Both the position numbers and the translations under genes were made by a program. A DNA stretch of 64,000 nt from Halobacillus sp. Marseille-P3879 (GTDB taxonomy: Bacteria; Bacillota; Bacilli; Bacillales; Halobacillaceae): contig NZ_OESS01000002.1 of NCBI RefSeq assembly GCF_900240285.1, positions 248,001 to 312,000 on the forward strand. The letters run 5' to 3'. Below, in pieces: positions 7,781 to 16,750 of the stretch. Position 1 is the stretch's first letter. Each line of letters starts with the position of its first letter. The notes under the pieces are model-generated. The model saw nothing but the letters and a program-made list of their open reading frames with translations, was not told the DNA's origin and made no database searches.

Positions 7781-8899
7781 GTGATTAAACCTCGACCACA
7801 ACTGAAAGGAATTACGATGTATTCCCCCGGGAAACCAATTGAGGAAGTTAAGCTGCAAATGGGGCTTACTAAAATCTATAAAATGGCATCCAATGAAAAT
7901 CCGTTTGGATGTTCACCAATGGCTGAGGAAGCAATACGCCAGGAAATAGAGGAAATCACCAGGTATCCTGAAACCACTTCTCCAGCTTTAACTGTTAAGT
8001 TAGCGGCACGGCTGGGTATTTCATCAGATCAAATAATATTTGGAAATGGTTCGGATGAGATTATTCGGTTATTGACCAGATGTTACATAAACGAGGGAGA
8101 TCATGCAGTTATGGCTGGGGTGACGTTCCCTCGTTATAAAACGAACGTACTCATTGATGGGGGAGAAGTTATAGAAGTAGAAATGACGGAGGGCAAACAT
8201 GATCTTAATGCCATGCTTGCTGCTATAACCAGTAAAACAAAAATGATATTTGTGTGTAATCCGAATAACCCGACTGGGACTATTGTCGGTCGTCGTGAAT
8301 TACTCTCATTTATCGAACAAGTGCCGGAAGATGTGCTTCTTATCATGGATGAAGCCTACTATGAGTATGCCGAGAGTGAAGAGTACCTGGATACTCTGCC
8401 TCTGCTGCCTGATCATCCAAACATGGTAATACTGCGAACGTTTTCAAAAGTGTATGGACTAGCGGCTCTCCGCATTGGTTATGGAATGATGAATCCTGAA
8501 ATTGTGCAGCAATTACAAAAAGTAAAAGACCCGTTTAATGTGAATCGGCTGGCTGCTGTTGCAGCCTCGGCTTCTTTGGACGATGATTCATTTTTAATCG
8601 ATACTATCGTTAAGAACAGGGAAGGCCGCCAATACTTAATTCAATATTTTGACGAAATGAACCTAAGGTACTTTATAACTCAAACGAATTTTATCATGGT
8701 TGATACAGGGTGTCCTTCAAAGGAGGTTTATCAGAAGTTATTGAATAAAGGAGTGATCATTAGACCCGGCCATTTAATGGGATACCCGACCATGATACGT
8801 GTGACCATCGGGCAGGAAGAAGAGAATGAAGTATTGGTACGGGAATTGAGGAAGATTCTTGATTCAACACCATTGACATGGAAAGGGGTAGAAAAATGA
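7781..8899 (+). CDS. HisC-like PLP aminotransferase (probably aromatic)
   Basis: A 372-residue fold-type I aminotransferase with histidinol-phosphate aminotransferase features: SNENPFGCSP near residue 38, the NPNNPTG substrate/cofactor motif, DEAYYEY, and the PLP-lysine segment RTFSKVYGLAALRIGY. HisC-family enzymes often also use tyrosine and phenylalanine. No histidine genes are near; instead it heads an operon with 2-oxoacid dehydrogenase genes and lies beside the hpa pathway, so I infer tyrosine/arylpyruvate transamination. Start GTG 7781 after AAGGAGG. Its TGA overlaps the next ATG. Confidence 0.92.
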   Translation: MIKPRPQLKGITMYSPGKPIEEVKLQMGLTKIYKMASNENPFGCSPMAEEAIRQEIEEITRYPETTSPALTVKLAARLGISSDQIIFGNGSDEIIRLLTRCYINEGDHAVMAGVTFPRYKTNVLIDGGEVIEVEMTEGKHDLNAMLAAITSKTKMIFVCNPNNPTGTIVGRRELLSFIEQVPEDVLLIMDEAYYEYAESEEYLDTLPLLPDHPNMVILRTFSKVYGLAALRIGYGMMNPEIVQQLQKVKDPFNVNRLAAVAASASLDDDSFLIDTIVKNREGRQYLIQYFDEMNLRYFITQTNFIMVDTGCPSKEVYQKLLNKGVIIRPGHLMGYPTMIRVTIGQEEENEVLVRELRKILDSTPLTWKGVEK

Positions 8900-9966
8900 G
8901 GATGGAAGATCGGTTTCCTGTCATTCAATATGTCAGGGAAGATGGGAATGTGACCACCAACACGATCAAAATTGAAAAAAAGCAAATGTATCATTTTTAC
9001 AAAGCCATGCTTCGGGCCCGCATGATGGATAAGAAGTGTCTAAATTTACAACGTCAGGGACGCATTGGAACATATGTCCAATATGAGGGCCAGGAAGCTG
9101 CACAAGTGGGAAGTGCCCTTGCTGTGGAAGACGGGGACTGGATGTTTCCCACTTATCGCGATCATGCGGCTACTATGACGTTTGGACACTCGCTTTGCAG
9201 CTTATTTCTATATTGGAAGGGTAGGATAGAAGGGAGTGTTCCCCCAGAGGGAAAGAATATATTCCCGCCGGCAGTACCGATAGCTTCCCAACTTTTGCAT
9301 GCGACGGGTACAGCCTGGGCGGAAAAAAAGAAAAACAGTGATCGAGTGTCGATTGTCTATTTCGGTGATGGAGCAACATCGGAAGGGGATTTTCATGAGG
9401 GGTTAAACTTTGCCAGCGTTTTTAATGTTCCTGTTGTCTTCTTTAATCAAAATAATGGGTATGCCATCAGTGTTCCAGTAGAAAAACAGATGAAATCTAA
9501 AACGATTGCTCAAAAAGGCCTTGCTTATGACGTTCCAAGTTTAAGAGTGGACGGAAATGATATACTGGCTGTTTACTTTGAGACAAAGAAGGCAGTAACA
9601 CGGGCCCGGAATGGAGAAGGCCCGACCCTTATCGAAGCTGTCACGTGGAGATATGGAGCCCATACAACTGCCGATGACCCCTCCAAATATCGTGACCAGG
9701 AGGTTAGCGCTAGACGTCGTCACACAACTGATCCCCTTTTGCGCGTGGAACGGCTGTTAAAGAATCAGGATTGGTGGGATGAAGCAGAGAAAGTCGTAAT
9801 GGAGGAAGAGATTACGAAAGAAATTAATGAATCTCTCGAAAAGGCGGAAAATCTAAAAGAGGCAGACATTGATCAGCTGTTTGATCATGTATTTAAAAAA
9901 CCAACGTGGATCATGGAGAAGCAAAGAACCCGCCATCATCAAATAAACAAGGAGGTAAGCCAATGA
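8896..9966 (+). CDS. 2-oxoacid dehydrogenase E1 alpha subunit
   Basis: A 356-residue thiamine-diphosphate E1 alpha chain. The TPP/Mg motif is clear: GDGATSEGDFHEGLN through FFNQNN. The loop with RYGAHTTADDPSKYR matches the phosphorylation-loop region of PDH/BCKDH alpha chains. It pairs with the beta chain to decarboxylate a 2-oxoacid and pass the acyl group to E2 lipoate. ATG 8896 overlaps the preceding TGA (ATGA) and follows AAGGGG. Substrate could be pyruvate, a branched-chain oxoacid or, given the context, an arylpyruvate. Confidence 0.94.
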   Translation: MRMEDRFPVIQYVREDGNVTTNTIKIEKKQMYHFYKAMLRARMMDKKCLNLQRQGRIGTYVQYEGQEAAQVGSALAVEDGDWMFPTYRDHAATMTFGHSLCSLFLYWKGRIEGSVPPEGKNIFPPAVPIASQLLHATGTAWAEKKKNSDRVSIVYFGDGATSEGDFHEGLNFASVFNVPVVFFNQNNGYAISVPVEKQMKSKTIAQKGLAYDVPSLRVDGNDILAVYFETKKAVTRARNGEGPTLIEAVTWRYGAHTTADDPSKYRDQEVSARRRHTTDPLLRVERLLKNQDWWDEAEKVVMEEEITKEINESLEKAENLKEADIDQLFDHVFKKPTWIMEKQRTRHHQINKEVSQ

Positions 9967-10964
9967 CGATAGTGGCAGCTGATTTGAAGAAAATGACGAT
10001 GGTGCAGGCAATTACTGATGCAATGAAAACGATGATGAGAGAAGATGATTCTGTACTAGTATTGGGGGAGGACGTCGGAGTAAACGGAGGTGTTTTTCGA
10101 GCGACTGATGGGTTGTTTGAGGAATTTGGGGAAGATAGAGTAATTGACACGCCATTAGCAGAATCGGGAATAATTGGAACATCCGTAGGACTCGCGGTTA
10201 ATGGCTACAAACCAATTTGCGAGATGCAGTTCTTTGGTTTTATTTATCCAGCGTTTAACCAGATTATGACCCATGCGACAAGAATGAGACAGCGTTCGCT
10301 GGGACGATATACCGTTCCTATGGTTATACGGGCACCTTATGGGGCAGGAGTAAAAGCACCCGAAATTCATTCAGATAGTGTAGAAGCCCTCTTCACCCAT
10401 GTTCCCGGTTTAAAAGTTGTAACCCCTTCCAATGCTTATGACGCTAAAGGACTGCTTATTGCGAGTATTGAAGACCCGGATCCCGTATTGTTCATTGAAC
10501 CGATGCGATGCTACCGAACAGGTAGACTCGAAGTACCTGAAGAGAAGTATTCTATAGAAATAGGCAGGGCAGCAAAGGTAAAAGAAGGAAGTGATGTAAC
10601 GATCTTCACCTGGGGTGCTATGGTTCAGGATACTATGAAGGCCGTGAAGAAGTGGGAAACCGAAAACAGTTCATCTTGTGAAATTATAGATTTACGCACC
10701 CTTTATCCATTAGATAAAAAAGCGATACAGCAGTCAGTTGAGAAAACAGGCAGAGTGGTAGTTGTGCATGAAGCACCCGAAACGGGAGGGGTAAGTGGTG
10801 AAATAATTTCATTAATAAATGACGTGGCGTTTTTCTATTTAAAAGCTCCTGTTCAAAAAGTGACAGGGTTTGATACGCCGGTCCCTGTATACTCTCTGGA
10901 GAAGGATTATCTGCCAAGCCAAGCTAAAATAGCTGAAGCAATCGGAAGAGCATTACAGTATTAG
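9963..10964 (+). CDS. 2-oxoacid dehydrogenase E1 beta subunit
   Basis: A 333-residue E1 beta chain with the family opening (MTMVQAITDAMKTMM, VLGEDVG.NGGVFRATDGL) and the C-terminal transketolase domain (DLRTLYPLDKKAI, HEAPETGG). It completes the E1 heterotetramer with the preceding alpha chain. ATG 9963 overlaps the alpha stop codon and has GGAGG six bases upstream; an in-frame ATG at 9906 lies inside the alpha gene and was rejected. Confidence 0.94.
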   Translation: MTIVAADLKKMTMVQAITDAMKTMMREDDSVLVLGEDVGVNGGVFRATDGLFEEFGEDRVIDTPLAESGIIGTSVGLAVNGYKPICEMQFFGFIYPAFNQIMTHATRMRQRSLGRYTVPMVIRAPYGAGVKAPEIHSDSVEALFTHVPGLKVVTPSNAYDAKGLLIASIEDPDPVLFIEPMRCYRTGRLEVPEEKYSIEIGRAAKVKEGSDVTIFTWGAMVQDTMKAVKKWETENSSSCEIIDLRTLYPLDKKAIQQSVEKTGRVVVVHEAPETGGVSGEIISLINDVAFFYLKAPVQKVTGFDTPVPVYSLEKDYLPSQAKIAEAIGRALQY

Positions 10965-10980
10965 GGAAGGAGAAAATCAG

Positions 10981-12183
10981 ATGGAAGTTAAGTTACATGA
11001 TATTGGAGAAGGAATGCACGAAGCTGAAATCCTTAATTTCTATGTAAGTACCGGGCAGCACGTAAAGAATGATGAACCTCTTGTAGAAGTTCAAACCGAT
11101 AAAATGACAGCAGAACTTACTTCCCCTGCTGAAGGAATAGTCCAGGAGATACGATTTGAAATTGGAGATATTATTAAGGTAGGAACAACTATTCTTTCCT
11201 TAGATACCAGTAGTTTCGTTTCTGAGCGGCAGGAGCAAAAGGAGCATTCTTTCCTTGCTGCGGGGAGCTCATCAGTCAGCACGAAGCCTTACAAGACCGA
11301 GAATCCAACCCGAAGAGTTCAAGCATCTCCGCATACAAGAAGGATTGCCAGAGAACATGATGTGAATATAGAAGAAGTAACGGGAACAGGACCATCCGGA
11401 AGAATAACAGAAGTAGATATATACCGATTTATGAAAGCGCATACAAAAACAAAAAATCAAGAGGAAGTGACGGACTCTGATCTAAAGGAGACTCAAAAGG
11501 AATTTATTCCATTTCAGGGCCGCAGGAAACAAATTGCGCAGAAGATGGCACATTCATTATATACCGCACCTCATGTAACTCATTTTGATGAAGTAATAAT
11601 GAGCGATTTAATTAAACTGAAAGATCAATTGAAGTTTGAGGGGACTTCAATATCTCTAGCTGCATTTTTTATTAAAGCTCTTCAACTGGCCCTTAAAGAA
11701 CACGCAATTTTTAATTCAAAGCTTAATGAGGAAGAAGGAAGAATAGAGCTTGAACAAGAATATAATATTGGGATTGCCACAGACACAGGCGAAGGATTAA
11801 TCGTGCCGGTTATAAAAAATGTGGAACAGAAGACCGTAGAATCCATTCACAAGGAAATGAAAGAGCTGACGGCAAAAGCGAAGGACAATCAGCTAAAAGC
11901 TGTGGACTTGACAGATGGAACGTTTACCATTAGTAATGTGGGACCGCTTGGAAGTACAGGGGCAACCCCGATTTTAAATTATCCTGAAACCGGGTTAATG
12001 GCTTTTCATAAAACAAAGCGGGCCCCTGTAGTGGTTAATGAGGAAATTGTTATTCGTGATGTAATGAATATATCGTTTACTTTCGATCATCGTGTGGCTG
12101 ATGGAGCCCAATCTGCTGCCTTTGTGAATCTTTTCATCGATTATATCCAGCATCCGGAAAAGATGTTAATTAAACTCGTGTAA
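10981..12183 (+). CDS. 2-oxoacid dehydrogenase E2 (dihydrolipoyl acyltransferase)
   Basis: A 400-residue E2 core protein with three domains: lipoyl domain (residues 1-75; lipoylated K41 in EVQTDKMTAEL), peripheral subunit-binding domain (about 112-150, ASPHTRRIAREHDVNIEEV then GPSGRITEVDI), and the acyltransferase domain with the active-site DHRVADG at about 369-375. No E3 gene follows, so the complex must borrow dihydrolipoamide dehydrogenase from elsewhere. The start follows GGAAGGAG, 16 bases after the E1 beta stop. Confidence 0.95.
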   Translation: MEVKLHDIGEGMHEAEILNFYVSTGQHVKNDEPLVEVQTDKMTAELTSPAEGIVQEIRFEIGDIIKVGTTILSLDTSSFVSERQEQKEHSFLAAGSSSVSTKPYKTENPTRRVQASPHTRRIAREHDVNIEEVTGTGPSGRITEVDIYRFMKAHTKTKNQEEVTDSDLKETQKEFIPFQGRRKQIAQKMAHSLYTAPHVTHFDEVIMSDLIKLKDQLKFEGTSISLAAFFIKALQLALKEHAIFNSKLNEEEGRIELEQEYNIGIATDTGEGLIVPVIKNVEQKTVESIHKEMKELTAKAKDNQLKAVDLTDGTFTISNVGPLGSTGATPILNYPETGLMAFHKTKRAPVVVNEEIVIRDVMNISFTFDHRVADGAQSAAFVNLFIDYIQHPEKMLIKLV

Positions 12184-12216
12184 TTTATAGCTCTTAATAA
12201 CGTGAGGAGGCGTATC

Positions 12217-13635
12217 GTGGAAAAAAGAACCCCTTCGTTCGGAATGTCGGTCGTCATTTTCTTATCGATAGTGGCTTTACTAGGAGTCAGTATCCTTGTC
12301 TTTGGAGCAGCGCCGCATATTCCAATCATACTCGCTGCCATTATTGTCACGGTCTATGGATTCAGGCTTGGCTATACGTGGAAAGAACTTGAGAAAGCCG
12401 TAACGAAAGGGGTATCTCATGGGGTCCCCGCTATTCTCATTTTAAGTTTAATTGGAATTCTTGTCGGGGTCTGGGTGCTAAACGGCACCGTGCAGACAAT
12501 AACTTTTTATGGACTGCACGTTTTGTCACCATCCATATTTCTAGTATCTGCTGTTATTATTACGGCTGTGGTAGCAACAATGACGGGGAGTTCCTGGAGT
12601 GCTATCAGTACAATAGGTATAGCATTAATGGGGGTTTCCTACGGAATGGGAATCCCATCCTCCATCGCGGCTGGAGCAGTAGTCTGCGGGGCAATTTTTG
12701 GTGACAAAATGTCTCCCCTCTCCGATACAACCAACTTAACAGCAGCAACAGCGAAGGTTGACATCTTTCAACATATTAAGCATATGCTCTGGACGACTAT
12801 TCCGAGTTTAATAATTACGCTTATTATTTTCAGTGTGATCAGTTTTACGACGAACCCGAATACAGTAAGCACGGAAAATGTAGAGGCTATGATGGCAACG
12901 CTGGAAACGGAGTATAATTTATCTCCTATTGCACTTCTATCGCCATTATTAATCATTGTACTTGCTTTTTGGCGTGTCAGTTCGATCCCTGCCCTCGTGA
13001 TTGGATTGCTGGCAGCTGTTATGACCACTTTCTTCACCGTCCCAGGGGTTACTTTTGGCGAAATCATGAGCACGGCTCACTTCGGGTATACCGCTGAAAC
13101 AGGCGACGAAGCAATTGACAGTCTTCTTTCGTTAGGCGGTCTTGACAGTATGCTTTTTGGAGTCTCTCTTATATTAATCGCGTTATCATTTGGGGGGATT
13201 ATTAAAGAAATTGGCATTGCTTATGCAATCATTGATGGAATGCGGAACTTCTTGATAAGCCGTGGAAATGTTGTGTTAGCTACGGTATTGTCCTGTCTTG
13301 GAATTAATATCACTGTAGGGGAACAATATCTATCCATTATATTGCCGGGACAAATGCTTGAAGACAGCTATAGGAATGCTGGTCTGCATCCAAAAAACTT
13401 ATCCCGGACTTTAGAGGATGCAGGGACGATTATTCATCCACTCATTCCATGGGGAGTTACAGGGGTTTTCATCATGTCCACCTTGAATATCGGGGTGGGG
13501 TATATTCCATTTGCCTTTATTTGTTTTATTACTCCTTTAATCGCTATTCTCTATGGTTACACGGGATTTGCCCTTCCTGCCCTTCGCGAAGACAAACTAC
13601 AAGCAGAAGATCACATGTTAGAAAAAGACGCATAA
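12217..13635 (+). CDS. NhaC-family antiporter
   Basis: A 472-residue, about 12-helix protein of the NhaC Na+/H+ antiporter family, with typical segments TGSSWSAISTIGIALMGV, GDKMSPLSDTTNLT and LEDAGTIIHPLIPWGVTG. Relatives include MleN-type malate/lactate antiporters, and some NhaC members have been predicted to carry tyrosine in Gram-positives. Its place inside a putative aromatic amino-acid operon makes amino-acid or organic-acid transport as likely as plain Na+ export. GTG 12217 follows GAGGAGG; the GTG at 12202 precedes that site and was rejected. Confidence 0.9.
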   Translation: MEKRTPSFGMSVVIFLSIVALLGVSILVFGAAPHIPIILAAIIVTVYGFRLGYTWKELEKAVTKGVSHGVPAILILSLIGILVGVWVLNGTVQTITFYGLHVLSPSIFLVSAVIITAVVATMTGSSWSAISTIGIALMGVSYGMGIPSSIAAGAVVCGAIFGDKMSPLSDTTNLTAATAKVDIFQHIKHMLWTTIPSLIITLIIFSVISFTTNPNTVSTENVEAMMATLETEYNLSPIALLSPLLIIVLAFWRVSSIPALVIGLLAAVMTTFFTVPGVTFGEIMSTAHFGYTAETGDEAIDSLLSLGGLDSMLFGVSLILIALSFGGIIKEIGIAYAIIDGMRNFLISRGNVVLATVLSCLGINITVGEQYLSIILPGQMLEDSYRNAGLHPKNLSRTLEDAGTIIHPLIPWGVTGVFIMSTLNIGVGYIPFAFICFITPLIAILYGYTGFALPALREDKLQAEDHMLEKDA

Positions 13636-13650
13636 ATGGAGAGGTTTAGT

Positions 13651-14505
13651 ATGGACGCACAAGTACAAGTTGTCAAGGATACCCTCCCATCAATGGATGG
13701 GGAGCGAACATTTTACTACACGCTTCCGAATAAAATAGAAGGCCGGATTCCTTTAGTGTTTTGTTTTCACGGAGCGGGGAGCAGTGCTAAACATCATATG
13801 AGGATGACAGGTTTACTTGAGTTGTCAGAAATACAAGCGGCGTGCTTTGTTTTTCCGGAAGCAATGAACATGGAATCAGGTAATCCAATGACCAAACAAT
13901 TTAATGAAGGAAGGTCGAAAAATCCTTCGTGCCAAAAGGAAGTGGACGATGCCGGTTTTGTGATCGATATGATTGATTATTTTCGATCTATAACGGCTAT
14001 TGATGAAAAACGGATATATGTTACAGGATTCTCGAATGGTTCTGCTTTCGCTATGAAGATGGCGATCGACCACCCTGATTTGTTTGCAGGGGTTGGAGGA
14101 GTGGGAGGCCCGGTTGTTGACTATATAGGCAATAATGTGAAATGGAAGCACGCTATGCCCCTCATATTCTTTATGGGTAAAGCAGATCCGGTTGTACCGT
14201 TTGATGGTCACTACCAGTCAAACTATATGATTGATCAATTATTATCGGCAAGACAGACAGCATTAACTTTTGTACGCTCCCTATCTTTTCCGGTGGAAGA
14301 AGAGGTGTTCAAAAAGGATGGCTATACCCGATTCCGCTATTTTTCACGGAATGATACAGCTGAAGTTGTTTTTTACGAGATCAACGAATCTGGACATACG
14401 TGGCCTGGAGGCCCCTTTCAGTCAAACCAGCCATTCGGAAAAGTGTGTACTGCGTTACATGCAACGGAACTTATGTGGGAGTTCTTAAAGAAACATCGTA
14501 GATAA
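13651..14505 (+). CDS. PHB-depolymerase-like serine esterase
   Basis: A 284-residue alpha/beta hydrolase of the LpqC/Esterase_phd type. The oxyanion segment FCFHGAGSS comes early, the nucleophile is S128 in GFSNG, an Asp lies in MGKADPVVPFDG, and the His in ESGHTWPGG. There is no signal peptide, so it should be cytoplasmic. ATG 13651 follows GGAGAGG; the operon is closed by the terminator at 14517. In this setting it might hydrolyse an aryl ester or thioester such as a product of the dehydrogenase; that is inference. Confidence 0.88.
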   Translation: MDAQVQVVKDTLPSMDGERTFYYTLPNKIEGRIPLVFCFHGAGSSAKHHMRMTGLLELSEIQAACFVFPEAMNMESGNPMTKQFNEGRSKNPSCQKEVDDAGFVIDMIDYFRSITAIDEKRIYVTGFSNGSAFAMKMAIDHPDLFAGVGGVGGPVVDYIGNNVKWKHAMPLIFFMGKADPVVPFDGHYQSNYMIDQLLSARQTALTFVRSLSFPVEEEVFKKDGYTRFRYFSRNDTAEVVFYEINESGHTWPGGPFQSNQPFGKVCTALHATELMWEFLKKHRR

Positions 14506-14516
14506 ACTTTTTTAAA

Positions 14517-14540
14517 TAAACCCGAATTAAATCGGGTTTT
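14517..14540 (+). terminator. Rho-independent terminator
   Basis: AACCCGA (14519-14525) pairs with TCGGGTT (14532-14538), followed by TT and an AT-rich stretch. It separates the aminotransferase-E1-E2 operon from the hpaG operon. Confidence 0.75.
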
Positions 14541-14576
14541 ACATATTGCTCTCATATGAAATAACTATGTTATGAA

Positions 14577-14589
14577 TATTTTATATATA
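14577..14589 (+). promoter_or_regulatory. 13-bp motif shared with the hpaE control region
   Basis: TATTTTATATATA occurs here, 55 bases before hpaG1, and identically at 17673-17685 between lysR and hpaE. It may be part of a LysR-regulator site used by both hpa operons. The motif is AT-only, so chance is not excluded. Confidence 0.3.
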
Positions 14590-14644
14590 GGACGGCGGGT
14601 GGTATTTTATATTTATCAAATAAAGTACTGAAGGAGGAAGCAGG

Positions 14645-15406
14645 ATGAATATTAAAGTACGGGCTCGTGTTAATGGAAATTATTACGATCAGTTTCTCCC
14701 TGCTGCTTTAAAGGAAGGGGTGATAGATGCAGAGGAATCAATGATTCATTCCTGGGCATCACCAGTTTGCGGCACTGTTTATGGAACGCTGTTAAATGAT
14801 CTTCAGTCATTAAAGGCGATGGGCGACCTTCTCAATAAGCCTCCATATGAACAGCCGCCAAAAGCTCCCGTTCTCTATATAAAACCAATCAATACAATAA
14901 CTGGACACCATACAGAAGTAATCATTCCTGGAGAAGCTGCGCAATTGAAAGTAGGAGCAAGTGTCGGAATTGTGATTGGAAAAAGAACAGCTAAGGTCAA
15001 AGCTGAAGATGCTTATGAATTTATAGAAGGCTATACACTCGTTAATGATTTAAGTCTCCCCCATGCCAGTATTTTCCGCCCAGCTATTAAGGAGAAGGTG
15101 AGAGATGGGTTCTGCCCGATCGGACCCTGGGTTGTTCCACAAAAATATATTCCGAATCCGGAAAAAATAAAGATTTCTGTTTATATAAATGGTGAAAAAA
15201 AGCATCATTATTCATTGGAGAAACTAGTCCGTCCTATTCCCCAGCTCCTACAGGACGTTTCGGAATTTATGACCCTTGATCAAGGTGATTTATTAATGGC
15301 GGGGTGCGGCGCCAACCTGCCGACTGCTGAATCAGGAGACATCGTAAGGATAGAGGCTGCAGAAATTGGTGCTCTTGAAAATAAGCTCAGGAGGTGGTGG
15401 ACTTGA
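14645..15406 (+). CDS. hpaG1: HpaG N-type FAH-family decarboxylase/isomerase
   Basis: A 253-residue fumarylacetoacetate-hydrolase-fold protein resembling the N-terminal half of enterobacterial HpaG/HpcE (5-oxopent-3-ene-1,2,5-tricarboxylate decarboxylase / hydroxyheptadiene-dioate isomerase). Visible features: VLYIKPINT, VGASVGIVIGKR, GYTLVNDLSLPHAS and DLLMAGCGANLP. In place of the usual E-x-E metal ligands it reads V-G-I near the glycine-rich strand, as in the less active half of the bifunctional enzyme. Binding site AAGGAGGAAG. First of three overlapping or close hpa genes. Confidence 0.88.
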   Translation: MNIKVRARVNGNYYDQFLPAALKEGVIDAEESMIHSWASPVCGTVYGTLLNDLQSLKAMGDLLNKPPYEQPPKAPVLYIKPINTITGHHTEVIIPGEAAQLKVGASVGIVIGKRTAKVKAEDAYEFIEGYTLVNDLSLPHASIFRPAIKEKVRDGFCPIGPWVVPQKYIPNPEKIKISVYINGEKKHHYSLEKLVRPIPQLLQDVSEFMTLDQGDLLMAGCGANLPTAESGDIVRIEAAEIGALENKLRRWWT

Positions 15407-16137
15407 AAACTGCACGGGTAGCCTTTGAAGGGGATATTTTTTACGCGGTCCCATTGGAGGGCAAATTGAAACTTGCCAATGGCAGGATAGTTGAAGAAGA
15501 ACAGGTCGCCTGGCTTCCTCCTGTAAAGCCTGGCACTTGCTTCGCACTCGGGTTAAATTATATGGATCATGCAACAGAGCTTAAGTTCAAAGCGCCGGAA
15601 GAACCACTCGTGTTTCTAAAAGGACCAAATACATTTGTGGGTCACCGCGGCCGAACGAAACGTCCAGAGGATGTAACAAACATGCACTATGAATGTGAGC
15701 TTGCTGTTATTATCGGCAGGCAGGCAAGAGCGGTAAGCAAGGCGGAAGCTTACGATTATGTGGCTGGCTACACTATAGCGAATGATTATGCTTTTCGTGA
15801 TTATTTAGAAAACTATTATCGTCCGAACTTACGTGTTAAAAATCGTGATCACAGTACGCCGCTTGGTCCCTGGTTTGTGGATGCTGCGGATATTAAAGAC
15901 CCAATGAATCTCTCGCTGCGTACGTTTATCAATGGGGAAAAGGTCCAGGAAGGCACAACGAACGACATGATATTCAAGGTAGATGATCTAATTGAGTATT
16001 TAAGCGGGTTTATGACATTAAATCCGGGAGATTTATTATTAACAGGAACGCCTAAAGGTACTATAGATACAAAGGTAGGAGATGAGGTAGTCACTGAGAT
16101 TGAAGGATTAGGAAAGTTAATAAACACGATTGTATAA
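15403..16137 (+). CDS. hpaG2: HpaG C-type FAH-family isomerase/decarboxylase
   Basis: A 244-residue FAH-family enzyme matching the C-terminal half of HpaG. Metal-site motif HYECELAVIIGR (E-x-E), then GYTIANDYAFRDY, and the closing DLLLTGTPKG. With HpaG1 it should decarboxylate and isomerise the ring-cleavage product to 2-oxohept-3-ene-1,7-dioate. TTG 15403 follows AGGAGG by eight bases and overlaps the hpaG1 stop (TTGA); two GTG codons at 15394/15397 fall on the binding site. Split rather than fused, as reported for other Gram-positives. Confidence 0.92.
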   Translation: MKTARVAFEGDIFYAVPLEGKLKLANGRIVEEEQVAWLPPVKPGTCFALGLNYMDHATELKFKAPEEPLVFLKGPNTFVGHRGRTKRPEDVTNMHYECELAVIIGRQARAVSKAEAYDYVAGYTIANDYAFRDYLENYYRPNLRVKNRDHSTPLGPWFVDAADIKDPMNLSLRTFINGEKVQEGTTNDMIFKVDDLIEYLSGFMTLNPGDLLLTGTPKGTIDTKVGDEVVTEIEGLGKLINTIV

Positions 16138-16149
16138 GGGGGAGGAAAC

Positions 16150-16530
16150 ATGCCTCATATTATAGTGGAGTATACAGCTAATTTGTCGAATCATATAGAC
16201 ATTGAAAATCTCCTGAAAAAAATCAATGAAGCTGTGATCGCCCATAAAGAAATCTTTCCTATCGGCGGAATCCGCAGCCGGGCTTATAAAGTAAACCATT
16301 ATCAAGTAGCGGACGGAAAAGAAAATGACGCTTTTGTTCATACAACTTTAAAAATAGGGAAAGGACGGACTGAGAAGGAGAAAAGCGATTTCTGCGAAAG
16401 TATCTTTGAAGTCATAAAAGATCACTTTAATGCTTATGCAGCTCATAGCTATCTTGCGTTGTCACTTGAACTTTTTGAATTTCACCATAAGACGTATAAA
16501 TCGAATAATATTCACCACCGATTTTCCTAA
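16150..16530 (+). CDS. hpaF: 5-carboxymethyl-2-hydroxymuconate delta-isomerase
   Basis: A 126-residue CHMI-family protein of the tautomerase superfamily. The catalytic Pro directly follows Met (MPHIIVEYTANL), and the family segment GGIRSRAYKVNHYQVADG is present. It isomerises 5-carboxymethyl-2-hydroxymuconate in the homoprotocatechuate pathway. Binding site GGGGGAGGAAAC. Last gene of the hpaG1-G2-F unit; no clear terminator was seen in the 220 bases before the convergent lysR end. Confidence 0.93.
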   Translation: MPHIIVEYTANLSNHIDIENLLKKINEAVIAHKEIFPIGGIRSRAYKVNHYQVADGKENDAFVHTTLKIGKGRTEKEKSDFCESIFEVIKDHFNAYAAHSYLALSLELFEFHHKTYKSNNIHHRFS

Positions 16531-16750
16531 GTAAGCGTTTAATGCGCATGCTTTTTCAATTTAATTTCATAGCGGGGAATTCCTGCGGGATCTACGACTT
16601 GTACTGCTCCCACAGGAGTATTAAGTATTTAGACTAAGCTAATGGGCTGCATTATTATGCGATGCAAATGGTGGATCCGAAGTTATAGTAGAGTGCAGTT
16701 TATGCAGATTTGCGGGGTGTACTTCTACGGGAAATGTCTGTCTAATAGTG

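Noticed and set aside
16571-16615. Hairpin CCTGCGGGA ... TCCCACAGG as terminator of hpaG1-G2-F
   Set aside because: One mismatch in the stem, a 17-base loop and no T run; too weak to call.
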